A stretch of 64,000 nucleotides of DNA from positions 1,178,001 through 1,242,000 of the forward strand of contig OZ345353.1 in NCBI GenBank assembly GCA_977006965.1. The letters are read 5' to 3'. Below, one piece after another: positions 1 through 10,329 of this stretch. This stretch comes from Phymatolithon calcareum (lineage: Eukaryota > Rhodophyta > Florideophyceae > Hapalidiales). Position numbers and translations under genes: made by a program. Numbering within the stretch: position 1 is the first letter of the stretch; every line of letters begins with the position of its first letter. The notes beneath the pieces were generated by a model that was not told the origin of the DNA, did not search any database, and worked only from the letters and a program-made list of their open reading frames with translations.

Positions 1-420
1 CATACATGTACGACCTCGCGGGGTCGATGTTTGGGGCTGAGGTTCTCTCTTTCTCAAATGGGGAATTTCAAAAGCTTCCCTAGAGCAGTTCAACAGACTT
101 CTGGGTACTATGATAGTCTTCAAGTCGGCTGAAAAGTGACACCGTCGGGTACCTTAAAATCCTTCGCTATGCGTACCCTTCGCTCCGTCCTGCGAAGAAG
201 GCCCAAGCTGGAAACCATTTTTAATCTCACATCTATACGTCGACTTGTTACACTTTGCATATTCACTGGGGCATAAGCTCATGACGCCCTTGATATCCGA
301 TGCAGGGCTATGATGAAGCAATAAAAGATTTGTGTAGCAATCACATACACGCAGTATGTATGTTACGCAAGTTTCTGTACTGTAGTAAACTGTAATTGTA
401 ATTTACTGTAATTTATGGCT
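1..420. other. No recognisable feature
   Basis: This is the left edge of the window. I see no supportable reading frame, RNA gene or copy of the repeat families found elsewhere. Repeated short TGTAATTTACTGTAA-like words begin near 385 and lead into the promoter-like region that follows. If an LTR is present here, a TG start near 361 is possible. Confidence 0.5.
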
Positions 421-800
421 CGACTTTCTAGAATACTTTTCATGAAATATTTGTAGAAACATCTAGAAACACATTCGAACTTTCTAGATATATCTGGAAC
501 ACGAATAGAACTCTCTAGAAACATCTAGAAACTAATTGGACATTTCTAGATTGTTCTAGAACAGGAAAGGAACTTTGTAGAAACATCTAGAGAAATGAAA
601 TGTGCGATTTTCGTGCACTTAAGTTACGATAGAAAAAAAATAGGATATGTCTATATAAGCTCCGCCTAGAATCCAACTAGCGGACCGGAGGAGGACAGAC
701 AACCAACGGCTGATAATAAGTAAATAAACAAAGAGTAATATTGTAAATACAAAACTCTCACGAGCTCAATCAATCCATTAATTAGTCATTAGATTCAATT
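421..800 (+). promoter_or_regulatory. Promoter/LTR-like region with heat-shock-element-like repeats and a TATA box
   Basis: Between about 425 and 600 there is a dense array of inverted GAA/TTC modules. TTCTAGAA occurs at 426-433, and TAGAAACATCTAGA recurs three times, near 453, 516 and 578. A clean TATATAAG box lies at 652-659. GAA and TTC modules in alternating orientation are the known layout of heat-shock factor binding sites. Strong TATA promoters with such arrays occur in heat-responsive LTR retrotransposons as well as in heat-shock genes. About 135 bp downstream the sequence reads CAATTTGGTTCC near 797-808, where an LTR end plus primer-binding site (TGG) could fall, but the tRNA match is not convincing. 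No gag, pol or heat-shock gene follows, so this is either an orphaned LTR/U3 or a promoter separated from its gene. Confidence 0.4.
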
Positions 801-1771
801 TGGTTCCGTCTTAGAATCTTCTTAGGAGTGATAGTTTGCGTAAAACAGGTTTAGTTCACCTGGGCGGTACTATTGTCTATGTGCCGAACCCTCTCAATTG
901 AGGGGCGATTTAAAAGCTCATAAAAACTTATAAAAAAGCCTGCGGAAAAGTCTCTTTCCGCCTTATTCGGAAAGGCGGTGCTGTGTTCTGTGTGAGGAGT
1001 ATCGCAAATAATAATATAGAATCGCTTTGTTCTTCGCTAGGAACAAAAATGCGATGTCCAAACAGAAGAACAGGGCCTGCTATACCCCAGGAAAAGACCA
1101 GCGCCGACTTGTCGGTGCACCGGTACACACTAAAGCAACTTCGGTTACCAGTCTGGCCGAGTGCTGCAGACTATATCGGGCATTTTCCAAGTCAGAATAG
1201 GTGAGTGGGACGGTACAAGAGGTAATCGTGGAGAAAATCAATGATCGGACAAGCGCTTCACTACGTGAAAAATGGGTTCTAGTTACGAAACCAGAGGAGA
1301 AGATTAAGATGAAGACAGTCAAGATTGTCACCGTAAGGGCAGGAAAGGCTGACGAAGGTGGTTTTTCCTGTCGCCTAACTGTATAAATTCCCAGTCGGAA
1401 AAACTCACTACTGCCGAGAGCGGCTTACAGTACTCGTTGTCGCCAATCTTAATCTCCAAACGCCAACTTTCCGACTACCGACGCAACCAAAACTCTCCAG
1501 AACGCTATAAAATGCTCCGAGGAACCCATACAAGCTCTGGTCGACCACTTGCGGGCTCTCTCGCCTATGCTCTGTAAGGTTCCTGGGATCAAGCATCACA
1601 AGAGGAACTTGATGTCGTTACTACAGACCGAGAGCCGAATACTGTTGCTCATGGCGTGGCACGGTACGAGTGCCAAGTCCTCTGTCCCAATGGGGGTAGA
1701 GTTCCCGTCGAGCTCGCCGTTATTTCATTTCGACTACTCCTGCAACCATGGAAGGGATGCCGTACAATCGT
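801..1771. other. Unassigned DNA downstream of the promoter-like region
   Basis: Only short frames of under 115 codons occur, and none has a recognisable domain. A fragment around 1201-1386 is lysine- and valine-rich. The stretch could be the decayed leader or gag region of an LTR element driven by the upstream promoter, but no zinc knuckle or protease motif is visible. Confidence 0.35.
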
Positions 1772-1776
1772 GTCTG

Positions 1777-2220
1777 TGTGGGTTCGAGAATCGTACAGGA
1801 TGGTACACTGGTTTTGGTCGGAGTGTCCTATGGCGGAAAGCCTAGGGCGGCGCGAAGCGCCGACTTTTATAGAAAAAACATTGGATCAAAAGATGACTTG
1901 GCAATACGAGAATTGGATCAATGGAAGAATCTGGAAGCCGCCTCGCGGCTTCCTAGCCCGCCGCAGGCACCGCACTGTAATGCTTACAGTGTAAGCAATA
2001 CAATGTAAGCATTTGTAAGCTGTAAGGATTTGTAAGCAGCAGGTCTAAGGTTTGCCTTCAGTGATCCTTAGTGATCTAAGTACGTATCAAAACCTACGGT
2101 ACTGCAATGACTGTAATGCTATTTGTAAGGGCTTGCTGTAAATGCAAGATGTAATGGCTAATTGAAGGGAGCTAGTCTTAGAGGAATGTAGGGAGTAAGA
2201 TAGTAGCGTTGGACGCCACA
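1777..2220 (+). repeat. Solo LTR (copy A)
   Basis: This 444-bp unit begins TGTGGGTTCG and ends GACGCCACA, so it has TG...CA termini. It is flanked by a perfect 5-bp direct repeat, GTCTG, at 1772-1776 and 2221-2225. Related units occur at 2477, 6030, 32754 and 34119 in both orientations. All share GGCACACTGG-like sequence near the start, a CTTTTATAGAAAAA TATA-like box about 90 bp in, and repeated TGTAATG and TGTAAGC words. A 5-bp duplication with TG...CA ends is the signature of LTR-retrotransposon integration followed by LTR-LTR recombination. No internal gag-pol of this family is in the window. Confidence 0.8.
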
Positions 2221-2476
2221 GTCTGCTGGTGTCAGCTTGAATACGGGTCCTCACGTGTTGAGCTCTCCGTCCCGCAGCCCGAATTCTGTGAAACATACTA
2301 TACCGCTTGTGCTCAAATTGACAAGCATAATAGATGCCGCCAAGAGACCTTGGATATGGAGAACAAAAGTCGAACCCAGGACTGGTCGTTTCAAGTTAAC
2401 AAATCTTTCTTGCGCCTTGCTTGGTTTATAGTTCGCTTCTATTTTCCGTGCTCATCCAGAATCTCTGCAACACATG

Positions 2477-2666
2477 TGTGGCGTCCAACGCTACTATCAT
2501 ACTCCTATACAAATAGTTCCCTTCAATTTGTCATTACAGCTTGCATTTACAGCAAGCCATTACAGATAGCATTATCGTCATTACAGTACCAAAGGTTTCG
2601 ATGCGTACTTACACCATGAAGGATCACCAAGGGCAAACCCTAGAACCGCTGCTTACAGCTTACCGG
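2477..2666 (-). repeat. Truncated solo LTR (copy B)
   Basis: It starts on the + strand with TGTGGCGTCCAACG, the exact inverse of the end of copy A 257 bp upstream. It follows copies D and A closely to about 2666, where similarity stops abruptly. On the minus strand it therefore keeps the 3' part of the LTR and lacks the 5' half. Copies A and B lie tail to tail. Confidence 0.7.
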
Positions 2667-3869
2667 TGCTCTGGCTAATCCAGTGAGCATCAAAGTAACA
2701 GTGGCTTATGTAGGAAATGCGTATCAGATTCGTCAATTCATGGAAATATTATCTGATAGCCACGATATATGCTGCCCGTCTTAGAGGAATGCAGTGATAG
2801 GTCACTGAAATGGGTGAGCATGAAAGCGATATGATTCCAATGAACATGAAAGGGTATCATGGCATGCAACCCGTAACAGGAACACGTTCCTGTTAGGACG
2901 TTTTGCTTGATGTACACTTTACGTGAGTAGACACATGCCCCATCTTTGACTTAGTATATTGTTTTGGGAGAGCTGTTGCTGCGCAGAAATGATAGCAGGA
3001 AGCTATGGATGATTGAGGCGAAAGCCTCTTGTGTCAAGGAATGTTTCGACCGCAGTTCATCTCTGCTGGGCGACAGATTTGACTGTCCATATGAATATGT
3101 ACGTTCTGTCTTGGGTTCTTTGAGTATGAATGAGATGCGGCATGTGTACCAGGAAGGCCTGCCACCCCAATCCTTTAGTATTACAATTAATTGCAATCTC
3201 CTATCGCATTCAGTGATTGCGGGAGCGGTTCGATTGCAAGACTAATAGTAAGGGATTTCAATCCCATTTGGCTGGAATTTTACATTCACGGCTCTCTTAT
3301 ACCTCCGCATCGCTGTTAACAATCACGAAATGTCAATGCATACGTTACTTTCTGAATCAGCGCTTCGTTGTACAGATGGTACCTCTGTTTAGCGGCACAG
3401 TTAGTTAACTCTGATCAATCCCAAGTAGTCGAGTAAGTCCTGTTCAGAATATGCCGATCCAGAACTGGAGGTCCATGACGCCGCAGATTTTCTAATCATT
3501 GGAGTTCCTCAAGCTGAAATTTAGTTTCTGGGACGCCCTGTTAGTGGGTGAAGCGAGAAATGGAGCCAGATCGGGAAGATCGCATTAGTCCTCGTAAGGT
3601 TCTTTGTACTGAATATTAAGACATATTCGATTGCTGCCTGTTTGTGTTTAAATAAATTATTGCTCTATTAATTGCTGAGGTTCATGCATCGCTGTTGAAG
3701 AGCTAATGTTTAATGCAATCCGTATTGCAGGCTGAAGCGATGAGCAATAGTTGTTATAAATTGCGCTTGGAACTGCAATCCACAGCAGTCATATTGTTTG
3801 CAGCCCCCGCACCGTGTAGATGTTTGACGATGAACTGTACGATTCGATCCAGAGAGCACATGAGGAGTA
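2667..3869. other. Unassigned DNA
   Basis: I find no recognisable gene, and the short frames at 2964-3245 and 3713-3928 show no domain. No repeat family from elsewhere in the window is evident. Confidence 0.4.
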
Positions 3870-5850
3870 CAAAGCATTGGAATTATTTATTTATTTTTAT
3901 TCTTTTCCCGCCCAGTGTCGAGAATTAATATCAAGATGTTGAACGCAGAAGCAATAAAATATTGTATTCAAGTTCAGTGAGGAATAAATAACTGGTTATT
4001 TCCAATTATTGGATCCTTCTGGCTATTTTCTGTCACGGTAGATTGACGTCTTCGATTCCCCACGCACCCAAGTTAGAAAACAGGAACATCTGCTTGTCGA
4101 CGTTTGCAGGAATAATGCTTCTTATTCTGTCATCCAACGCGTAACCAGCGATAGAGAAAAGCCTCTCGCATATGTTCGACGTTGGTACAATGAATCGTAA
4201 GTTCATGTACTCAGAATGAGAGGAAAGAACGCTTTTTCGACGCTTCAATGCGCGCTCGGCTAGCGATAGTGAACTTTCATCAACAGTCAAACTCACAGCA
4301 CAGATAACATTCTTCAATTTCTCGGTAGGAAATAGCTCAGCCGCTGACATCGCAGAAACGCGTTTCTCCATAATTTTCACAATTCCGGACTCGAATTCAG
4401 GGTGATGGATGATTGGAGCCGTTGAGCCCAAGCGGACAGAAAGAAGTGGAAACTCTTCTATCAACGTCTCGAAAAATATCCGGGCGTCCGTCATTGATTC
4501 GTCATCTTTTTGGAGAGCCTTGGTAATTTCATCCAATGAAGTGAACTCCTCGCATAACGACTCCACTTTTCGGTTTTGGCGTATGCTTAACCTTAGAGCA
4601 TCGAACTCGTCAATATTCAGCTGGGGGAGAAACTCTCTGATAGTCATGTGGCGCTTGAGCATTTGCGCTGTCGATGACCATCGTGTCACATTGCTCCGGT
4701 ATGCACGTAAATGCGTAAAGTTACGGAGTTTTGAGGCCGGTATAGGGTACGATAGCTTATGCATGATTGCCCTGACGTTCTCAATAATGGCTTATTGTAG
4801 TCGTATCATGTCCTTCATGGCGGTGGCTCGCACAACCTACAAAATTTATACCTCATAAGTCCGCCAGCAACTTGTTCGTCGAGCAGTTGTCGCCGATGAG
4901 TGAACAACATTCGATAGTGAATTTTTCCGAACACACTTAGTACGAACTTTAGAAATTCGTGGTGATTTGCCGCGCTCTATCCTTCTTCGTCTTCGAAAGG
5001 AGAAAACCCCCAAACAATTCTCGCAACCGTGTATCGTATTAGCGGGAAAGGTAGTGAATATCGCGACATAGTGAGTATCATCCGCGGTGCAACCGTCAAA
5101 ACGAGTACAAAGTTCGACGGAAGACGACATGAGAGTTTCGATTCTACGCTTTTCGTGAGGGCATCGAGATACTTCAGGACGATCTTGTAGCTCATGGAAT
5201 CAAATCGACAAGCAGCCGTGTAAATAGGATTCTCGGCGACAGTAAACGGCAGCAGGGCTTTGAAAATAAACTCTAGCCAGCCGTGAGCGTTTAACGTTTT
5301 GCGAGGATAAAACAGAGACACAGGCCTCGAAACTTGCGAGGTATTTGTGGTCGACTCTTTCTCAGAGCATAAAGCCTTCAGTTCGCTTGGATGCTCGAAT
5401 TGAAGGTGACTCACAAAATTCGTGTAGCCCCGTCCTGAATCTTTCCGTCGCGTTTCACACTTGCAAGTCCACACAGCGGAGTTGGGATCCGACTGCGTGA
5501 AAAACTCATCGCGAACATTCTTACCGAAACTCGCGGCATCTTGGCTGCTACCAAACGGTGCTCGCGTGGTCCACAGTTCCCGTTGTACTGTGTTGATTGC
5601 CATGATTTTCACAATAATAAATGAAGATTCCGCAACCGACACGTCATGCGCCATCGATGACCAACATTACTCTTCCAGAATACCATCGGGGAAGCACACC
5701 ATCATTTGGGCCCAAATAAACCACATAATTGTCGGGCCAAAATGCTGCCATGCTCCCCTAGTGACGTACTGTAGACTTAGTCGGGCGTTCTCTAGTGAAT
5801 AATGCTTCCAAATAAATACAATAATATTCGCAACCACGAAGATCTCAACA
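3870..5850 (-). mobile_element. hAT-superfamily transposon (hAT-1), decayed
   Basis: The left terminus, CAAAGCATTGGAATTATTTA at 3870, is the same as the left terminus of the deletion derivative at 39471. Similarity on the right runs through the conserved stretch around 5779-5848 and then stops. The derivative continues for about 80 bp to a matching inverted terminus, so hAT-1 has lost its right end. The transposase runs on the minus strand: a BED-type zinc finger, a degenerate DGWT-like catalytic block and a C-terminal hAT dimerisation region. An 8-bp duplication, expected for hAT, cannot be shown because the right end is missing. Confidence 0.75.
4033..5654 (-). pseudogene. hAT transposase pseudogene with N-terminal BED zinc finger
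   Basis: hAT transposases cut and paste DNA by an RNase H-like DDE mechanism. The N-terminal frame (5654 to 4977) carries a BED-type finger: VWTCKC, a linker with GYTNF, then VSHLQFEHP, giving the C-x-C...H...H pattern. A second frame (5130 to 4846) contains FDGCTADDTHYVAIF, matching the DGWT...THY first catalytic block with Trp changed to Cys. The C-terminal frame (4764 to 4033, 243 codons) contains NVTRWSSTAQML and the dimerisation segment FIVPTSNICERLFSIAG, which ends with the usual ...LFLFSNLG-like helix. The DN second-aspartate region is not legible between 4765 and 4850. At least two frameshifts separate the parts, so the gene is dead. Length and order fit a BED-hAT of about 600-700 residues. 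Confidence 0.8.
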
Positions 5851-6307
5851 CCTATATCAGAGAGCAATGGTGCAGTCCACTAGACAGAATCTGGAAGTTA
5901 AAAAAATTTGCTTTGTGATCGGACCTTATGGCACGAAAAGTGGCGGGGTGAAAGAGAACCCAGTTTTTTCTTTGCGAAATATGACTTCTTCACTTTTGCA
6001 AACTAGCAAATACAAAGTGGACCGTCAGGTGTGGGGTTGTTAATCGCACAAGTTGGCACACTGGTTGTGGTCGGGTTGTTCCCCTGGCAAAACGCTGAGG
6101 GCGCCGCGAAGCGGCGACCTTTATAGAAAAAGAATTGGATCAAAGATATAAAGCACCTGTAATCTGTAAGCAGCGGCTCTAGGATTTGCCCTTGGTGATC
6201 CTTCATGGTGTAAGTACGCAACAAAACTTAGGTACTGTAATGGCTGTAATGCTATCTGTAAGGGCTTGCTGTAAATGCAAGCTGTAATGACAATTTGAAC
6301 GGAGCTA

Positions 6308-7793
6308 CAGTAACGACCACAATTAGTGCGGATTCCTAAATAGTGCGGGTTCATAATTAGTACGTCAGATTCCAAATTAGTGTGGGCCGCACTAATTGTT
6401 GTCTCCTCTTTTTGTTAGCGTGGATGCACTAATTAGGGTCTCTAAAATAATTTTTTTCGGAAAGGTTATATCATTCTCATGCGCTGTTTTCAACTTGAAA
6501 TCTTCCACGTACTACTGTCCACCTGACAGTAGCTTGGAAAGTCTCCTCAGATCCATTGGCACGGGCCTCTCTTTTATGTGCTCAGCATCGCTGCGTGTCT
6601 GCTTCCATGGAATTTCATTTACACTCTGCAAGGTGGTGCTGGAAATGGGGTGTCGAGTAAGGTGCTGGATACCTGAGCAGCAACTGTATTCCGAGGATAT
6701 GTAAGGCACTACAGTAGCTCTCTGCACACATTTTAATCGTTTTCACACTATGTAAGGCTGTCATTATAAACCTCTGTAAAGTGCTGCATTCGAGACGCAT
6801 AAGTTACCCGGAAATTAAAACAAGCAAGTTTATCTCTGCTGTCACAGTGCTATCAGCACTTCATCTACAGCAGCTCGTGTTACGTCTCCAGAAAACATAA
6901 CTCCAGTTTCAAACCATCTCTTGTTAAAATCTTTATGCTTTCGCTCTTCGTTAAAACATAACTCCAGTTTTGTCCTTTTCTGTGCAAGAGATGCATACAT
7001 TACGTCAATGGTGTACTATTAATGACTTTTTGTAAGAACAATAGCGATTTGAAAATGCATTTAAAGAGCGATACCTCAAGCCGGTCATCAGAAAAACAAA
7101 ATCTCGATATTGAACATCACCTCCAGCAGTATACCGTTCTGCAATATCATCCTTCACGGTATGCTGGAAGACGAAGAAAAAGAGCTCATTGCTCTAAAAA
7201 GCCGCCTTTGGCGTATGGGCTTCGACAAGAACAATCGACCATCTCAGAAAACAAGGACAGAGTTCCCGAAGCCTCCACTGCTGTATTTGAGTTTCTGTGC
7301 AAATATCCTGGCAATACAATCGCAAGGCAATGGAAAATTCTACTCGAAATCTATGTAAGCTCGGACATTGACGGCGACTTGGAGAACACAAAGCAATGCT
7401 CCAATGCGGTCTCGGTATGGAAAACGGGGTGCGGAAAGTGTCGCAGTTGAAAAGAGAGTTGCAAGAGATTGTCCGTGAGCATAAAGTGCATTTCGAAGGG
7501 GAGCCAGTACCAGATCTTGGAGAGAAGTCCGCGAACATACAGGAAGATGTATAATTTATTCACTCTGTCGTCTTCTAATAGCAATAAGTACTTTCCTTTC
7601 TTATATCTCGTCTTGCTGGCGAGAATAGTGTTTCTATAAACCTGGCGCACTAATTGTTGGTCACAACTATTAGTGCGGGTTCCTAAATAGTATACCAGGT
7701 TCCTGAATAGTGCGGTCCACATTAATTGTTGGTTCCAGCTTGGATTTTCATGTTCCTAATTAGTGCGGTCCGCACTAATTGTGGTCATTACTG
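6308..7793 (+). mobile_element. Non-autonomous pogo/Tigger-like element (pogo-1)
   Basis: The termini are CAGTAACGACCACAATTAG at 6308 and, inverted, CTAATTGTGGTCATTACTG at 7793. Both are flanked by the target dinucleotide TA (6306-6307 and 7794-7795). TA duplication and CAGTA-type termini are typical of the pogo/Tigger branch of Tc1/mariner. The element is collinear with pogo-2 at both ends but has an internal deletion. The shared left part, through GACATTGACGGCGACTTGGA near 7382, is joined to the region just after the catalytic domain (GCTCCAATGCGGTCTC). The DDE domain is therefore absent and movement would need a transposase in trans. The right end keeps a longer subterminal array of TTAGTGCGG motifs than pogo-2. 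Confidence 0.85.
7022..7553 (+). pseudogene. Remnant transposase frame of pogo-1
   Basis: The frame reads through N-terminal sequence matching pogo-2 (LEDEEKELIALKSRLWRMGF and the AVFEFLCKY segment, in overlapping frames). It then runs directly into the transposase C-terminus (LKRELQEIVREH, then EDV). The helix-turn-helix and all catalytic residues are deleted. Small indels relative to pogo-2 mean the joined frame is not open throughout. I infer it is non-functional. Confidence 0.65.
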
Positions 7794-7849
7794 TAGTCTT
7801 CTAGCAAATGGAGGGTGTGATAGTGGCCTTGGACTCCATATCAGGACAC

Positions 7850-8400
7850 TCTTTTTTTAATCCAGGTTTATTTAAAAGCCCCACAGATTCCGAAGATATG
7901 GGCAAGGCCTCCTCAGTTGCTCTACCTTTGTGTAGCTCACGAAAACGCACCGCCAGAAGGGCGGACGAAAAAACTTAGGAATCCTATCTCATTTGCCGAA
8001 CTCCTATACAGTAGTGAATACAACTGTTCGTATCTGGACTTCAGTGTAGGCCTTCTGCGTGCACTCTGTGAGGGTGCTACTGAATAGCAAAAGTTACTCA
8101 AGAGCTTCTTCTGCGCCCAGTCAGCTTTCTCCATCAAGTTCGCATCCTGAATCTGTGCATTCCAGATTCACCATGTGCTGTCGAGCTCTGTTTCCGAATA
8201 TTTCTGCAATGCTTGTTGTAGACAACTGTGGAAATCTGCCTTATAGGTACTGGAGCGCGAGTTACCGATCTTTCACGTTGGGAAACGTGAGGATTGCTGG
8301 CACCGCTCTCAACCTGTCATATGGGATCTTCCTCTTTCTCTTCGAATATTTTCCCGAGTGTTCTACCCAAGAGCTATAGATGTCTATTGGCACATTCTAA
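7850..8400 (-). pseudogene. 5'-truncated LINE (family B1): C-terminal coding remnant and 3' UTR
   Basis: Reading leftwards on the minus strand there is a degraded C-terminal frame: RKRKIPYD, then PAILTFPNV, GRFPQLSTTS, a FGNRA-like segment and LLLFSSTL, with several stops. It is followed by the B1 3' UTR hallmark GCCCATATCTTCGGAATCTG-like sequence and GGGGCTTTTAAATAAACC near 7870. The same tail recurs near 28300, 31470, 45600, 55900 and 56380. I infer that it is the C-terminus of a LINE ORF2 because it is always 3'-anchored, variably 5'-truncated and ends in an A-rich tail. Confidence 0.65.
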
Positions 8401-8778
8401 AGTTCAGGAGAGTATTAGTTTGGCGGAAAAAGGCACTGTAAGCTCACCGTGCAAATTGCCAAAAATCACCATACGTTTCTGGCTTCTTGCGTATCGTAAG
8501 AGGATTTATTGAGAAGGTACCATGTATCCCAACTTGAGGAAAATCGGCACCTTTCTAATCGCATTATATTAGCATCGAGAGTTATCAGTTACCTTATTCA
8601 TAATTGCATAATATCACGTCAATGGCTCGCGCCACTTCATTCTCTTCGGTGGGGGTCCATGTAGCCTTCTTCAGGGTTCTGCTGAGTGTGGTTATTGCGT
8701 ATCTTCAGGTACAGTTCAAACTGGACTCTGAAGATATGAAAAGAGCGGGGAATGCTGTAGACTTTCCTCGATTCTACA
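8401..8778. other. Unassigned DNA
   Basis: No recognisable frame or repeat is seen. It is the target region of the TIR element that follows. Confidence 0.4.
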
Positions 8779-8785
8779 GTGCCTC

Positions 8786-9156
8786 CAGGGGAATGTTAAG
8801 GGGGGGAGAAACGCAGACCTGGTGTCATATCACTTAGTAACATACATTCTAATAAAAACGAGGCGCGCGTTGTGCATAGCGATTTATGAGGATAACGCTG
8901 TATCAAAAATTGTCGCCAAAGCTTTGATGCCAACCTTAATTCTAGTTATTTCTTACCAAGAAACGAGTCGAGCAACGAGAGCTGCCGCTACATTAGGAAC
9001 TCCTAATGTTCCCATGATTTCCTTTTATTTCTCTGGTATTTCTATGATGCGATCTTCGCCCGAATGTTTCTTTTTCAAACGGGCTCGATATATGATAATC
9101 TTGGAAAAGCGGTATGACACAGGGTCTGCGTTTCTCCCCCCCTTAACATTCCCCTG
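8786..9156. mobile_element. 371-bp miniature TIR element
   Basis: The left end, starting CAGGGGAATGTTAAG at 8786, and the inverted right end at 9156 match perfectly over 34 bp. That stretch includes a seven-G run and GAGAAACGCAGACC. Weaker pairing (GTGTCATA...CTT) continues to about 48 bp. The element is flanked by a 7-bp direct repeat, GTGCCTC, at 8779-8785 and 9157-9163. It has no transposase, so it is a non-autonomous MITE-like unit. The termini contain TTAA, but the inverted repeat extends outside it and is bounded by the 7-bp duplication. I therefore do not read it as a TTAA-targeting piggyBac or Kolobok insertion. A hAT or P-like origin (8-bp duplication) is possible if one position is ambiguous. 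Confidence 0.8.
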
Positions 9157-9207
9157 GTGCCTCCATTTGGAAAACGTTCGAATAGCTGTGGTGAGAGTGT
9201 AGAATTT

Positions 9208-9318
9208 ATTGACAACCGTCGGCAACACTCTTGAGACCGAATGTAGAAGCGTTTCAGCTGCTACTGCTAGTGTAGCTTACAATACCCACTTCTGTTCCTT
9301 CTGGAGTGTCGTGGCCCT
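9208..9318 (-). repeat. 3' end of a family B2 LINE (outer part of the copy hit by pogo-2)
   Basis: The stretch resembles 62770-62893 (GTTTCAGCTGCTACTG, GTAGCTTACAATAC, CTGGAGTG). It stops at GCCCTA, where pogo-2 begins. The missing continuation, GCTGCAAATACCC, is found directly after pogo-2 at 12458. The unbroken version GCCCTAGCAGCAAAAAA is present at 62890-62906. Confidence 0.75.
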
Positions 9319-10147
9319 ACAGTAAGGACCAAAATTAGTGCGGATTCCTAAATAGTGCGGGTTCCTAATTAGAAAGTCAGGTTCCTAATTACTGTGGGCC
9401 GTACTAATTGCTGTCTCCTCTTTTTGTTTGCGTGGGTGCACTAATTAGGGTCTCTAATATATTTTTTTTCGGAAAGGTTATTTCAATCTCATGTGCTGTT
9501 TTCACGTTGAAATCTTCCACGTCCTAATGCACACCTGAGAGTAGCTTGGAAGTTCTCCTCAGATCCATTTGCACGTGCCTCTCTTTTATGTGCTCAGCAT
9601 CGCTGGGTGTCTGCTTCCATGGAATTTCATTTACACTCTGCAAGGTGGTGCTGGAAATGGGGTGTTGAGTAAGGTGCTGGATACCTCAGCAGCAACTGTA
9701 TTCCCAGGAGATGTAAGGCACTACAGTAGCCCTCTGCACACATTTGAATCGTTTTTACACTATGTAAGGCTGTCTTTATAAACCTCTGTAAAGTGCTGCA
9801 TTCTAGATGCAAAAGTTGCCCGGAAATTAAAACAAGCACGTTTATCTCTGCTGTAATAGTTCTATCAGCACTTCATCTTTAGCAGCTTGTGTCACGTCTC
9901 CATAAAATATAACTCCAGATTAAAACCATCTCTTGTTAAAATCTTTATTCTTTCGCTCTTCGCTAAAACATAACTCCAGTTTTGTCCTTTTCTGTGCAAG
10001 AGATGCATACATTATGTCAATGGCGTACTATTAATGACTTTTCGTAAGAACAATAGCGATTTGAAAATGCATTTAAAGAGCGATACGCCGGGCATCAGAA
10101 AAACAGAATCTCGATATTGAACATCACCTCCAGCAGTATACTGTTCT

Positions 10148-10295
10148 TCTTTCTTTTCTTTTATTGCGGGATTTATCAGAGCTGGTAAACAACTCCACAT
10201 CCTTACGGCTCCAGTAGACTTAACAGATACGAGTGGTACTTGATGTCACAACAGCTGCCCAAGCTGCACAATGTGCAGACCTTGGGGAAGCTTAA
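10148..10295 (-). mobile_element. 148-bp retroposon (SINE-like or LINE tail) inside pogo-2
   Basis: The segment is absent from the collinear part of pogo-1 (around 7139). In pogo-2 it is flanked by a perfect 14-bp direct repeat, CAGTATACTGTTCT, at 10134-10147 and 10296-10309. Its left edge is pyrimidine-rich (TCTTTCTTTTCTTTTATTG), so on the minus strand it ends in an A-rich AATAAAAGAAAAGAAAGA tail. The long duplication and A-rich tail show target-primed reverse transcription. A second copy is at about 28962-29115. No clear Pol III boxes are visible, so it may be the end of a longer LINE. Confidence 0.8.
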
Positions 10296-10329
10296 CAGTA
10301 TACTGTTCTGCAATATCATCCTTCACGGT

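Larger units (their letters stand above)
6030..7840 (+). repeat. Solo LTR (copy C), split by a pogo-type element
   Basis: The LTR starts TGTGGGGTTG at 6030 and is interrupted at 6306. It resumes at 7796 (GTCTTCTAGCAAATGG) and ends GGACTCCATA at 7840. A perfect 5-bp duplication, TCAGG, lies at 6025-6029 and 7841-7845. Without the insert the LTR is about 323 bp, shorter than copy A because of internal deletions. The final CA is mutated to TA. The uninterrupted junction GAGCTAGTCTT is preserved in copy A near 2169-2179, which proves the order of events. Confidence 0.85.

Noticed and set aside
8797-9145. piggyBac/Kolobok element with TTAA duplication
   Set aside because: The inverted repeat extends 10 bp outside TTAA and is then followed by a direct GTGCCTC repeat.
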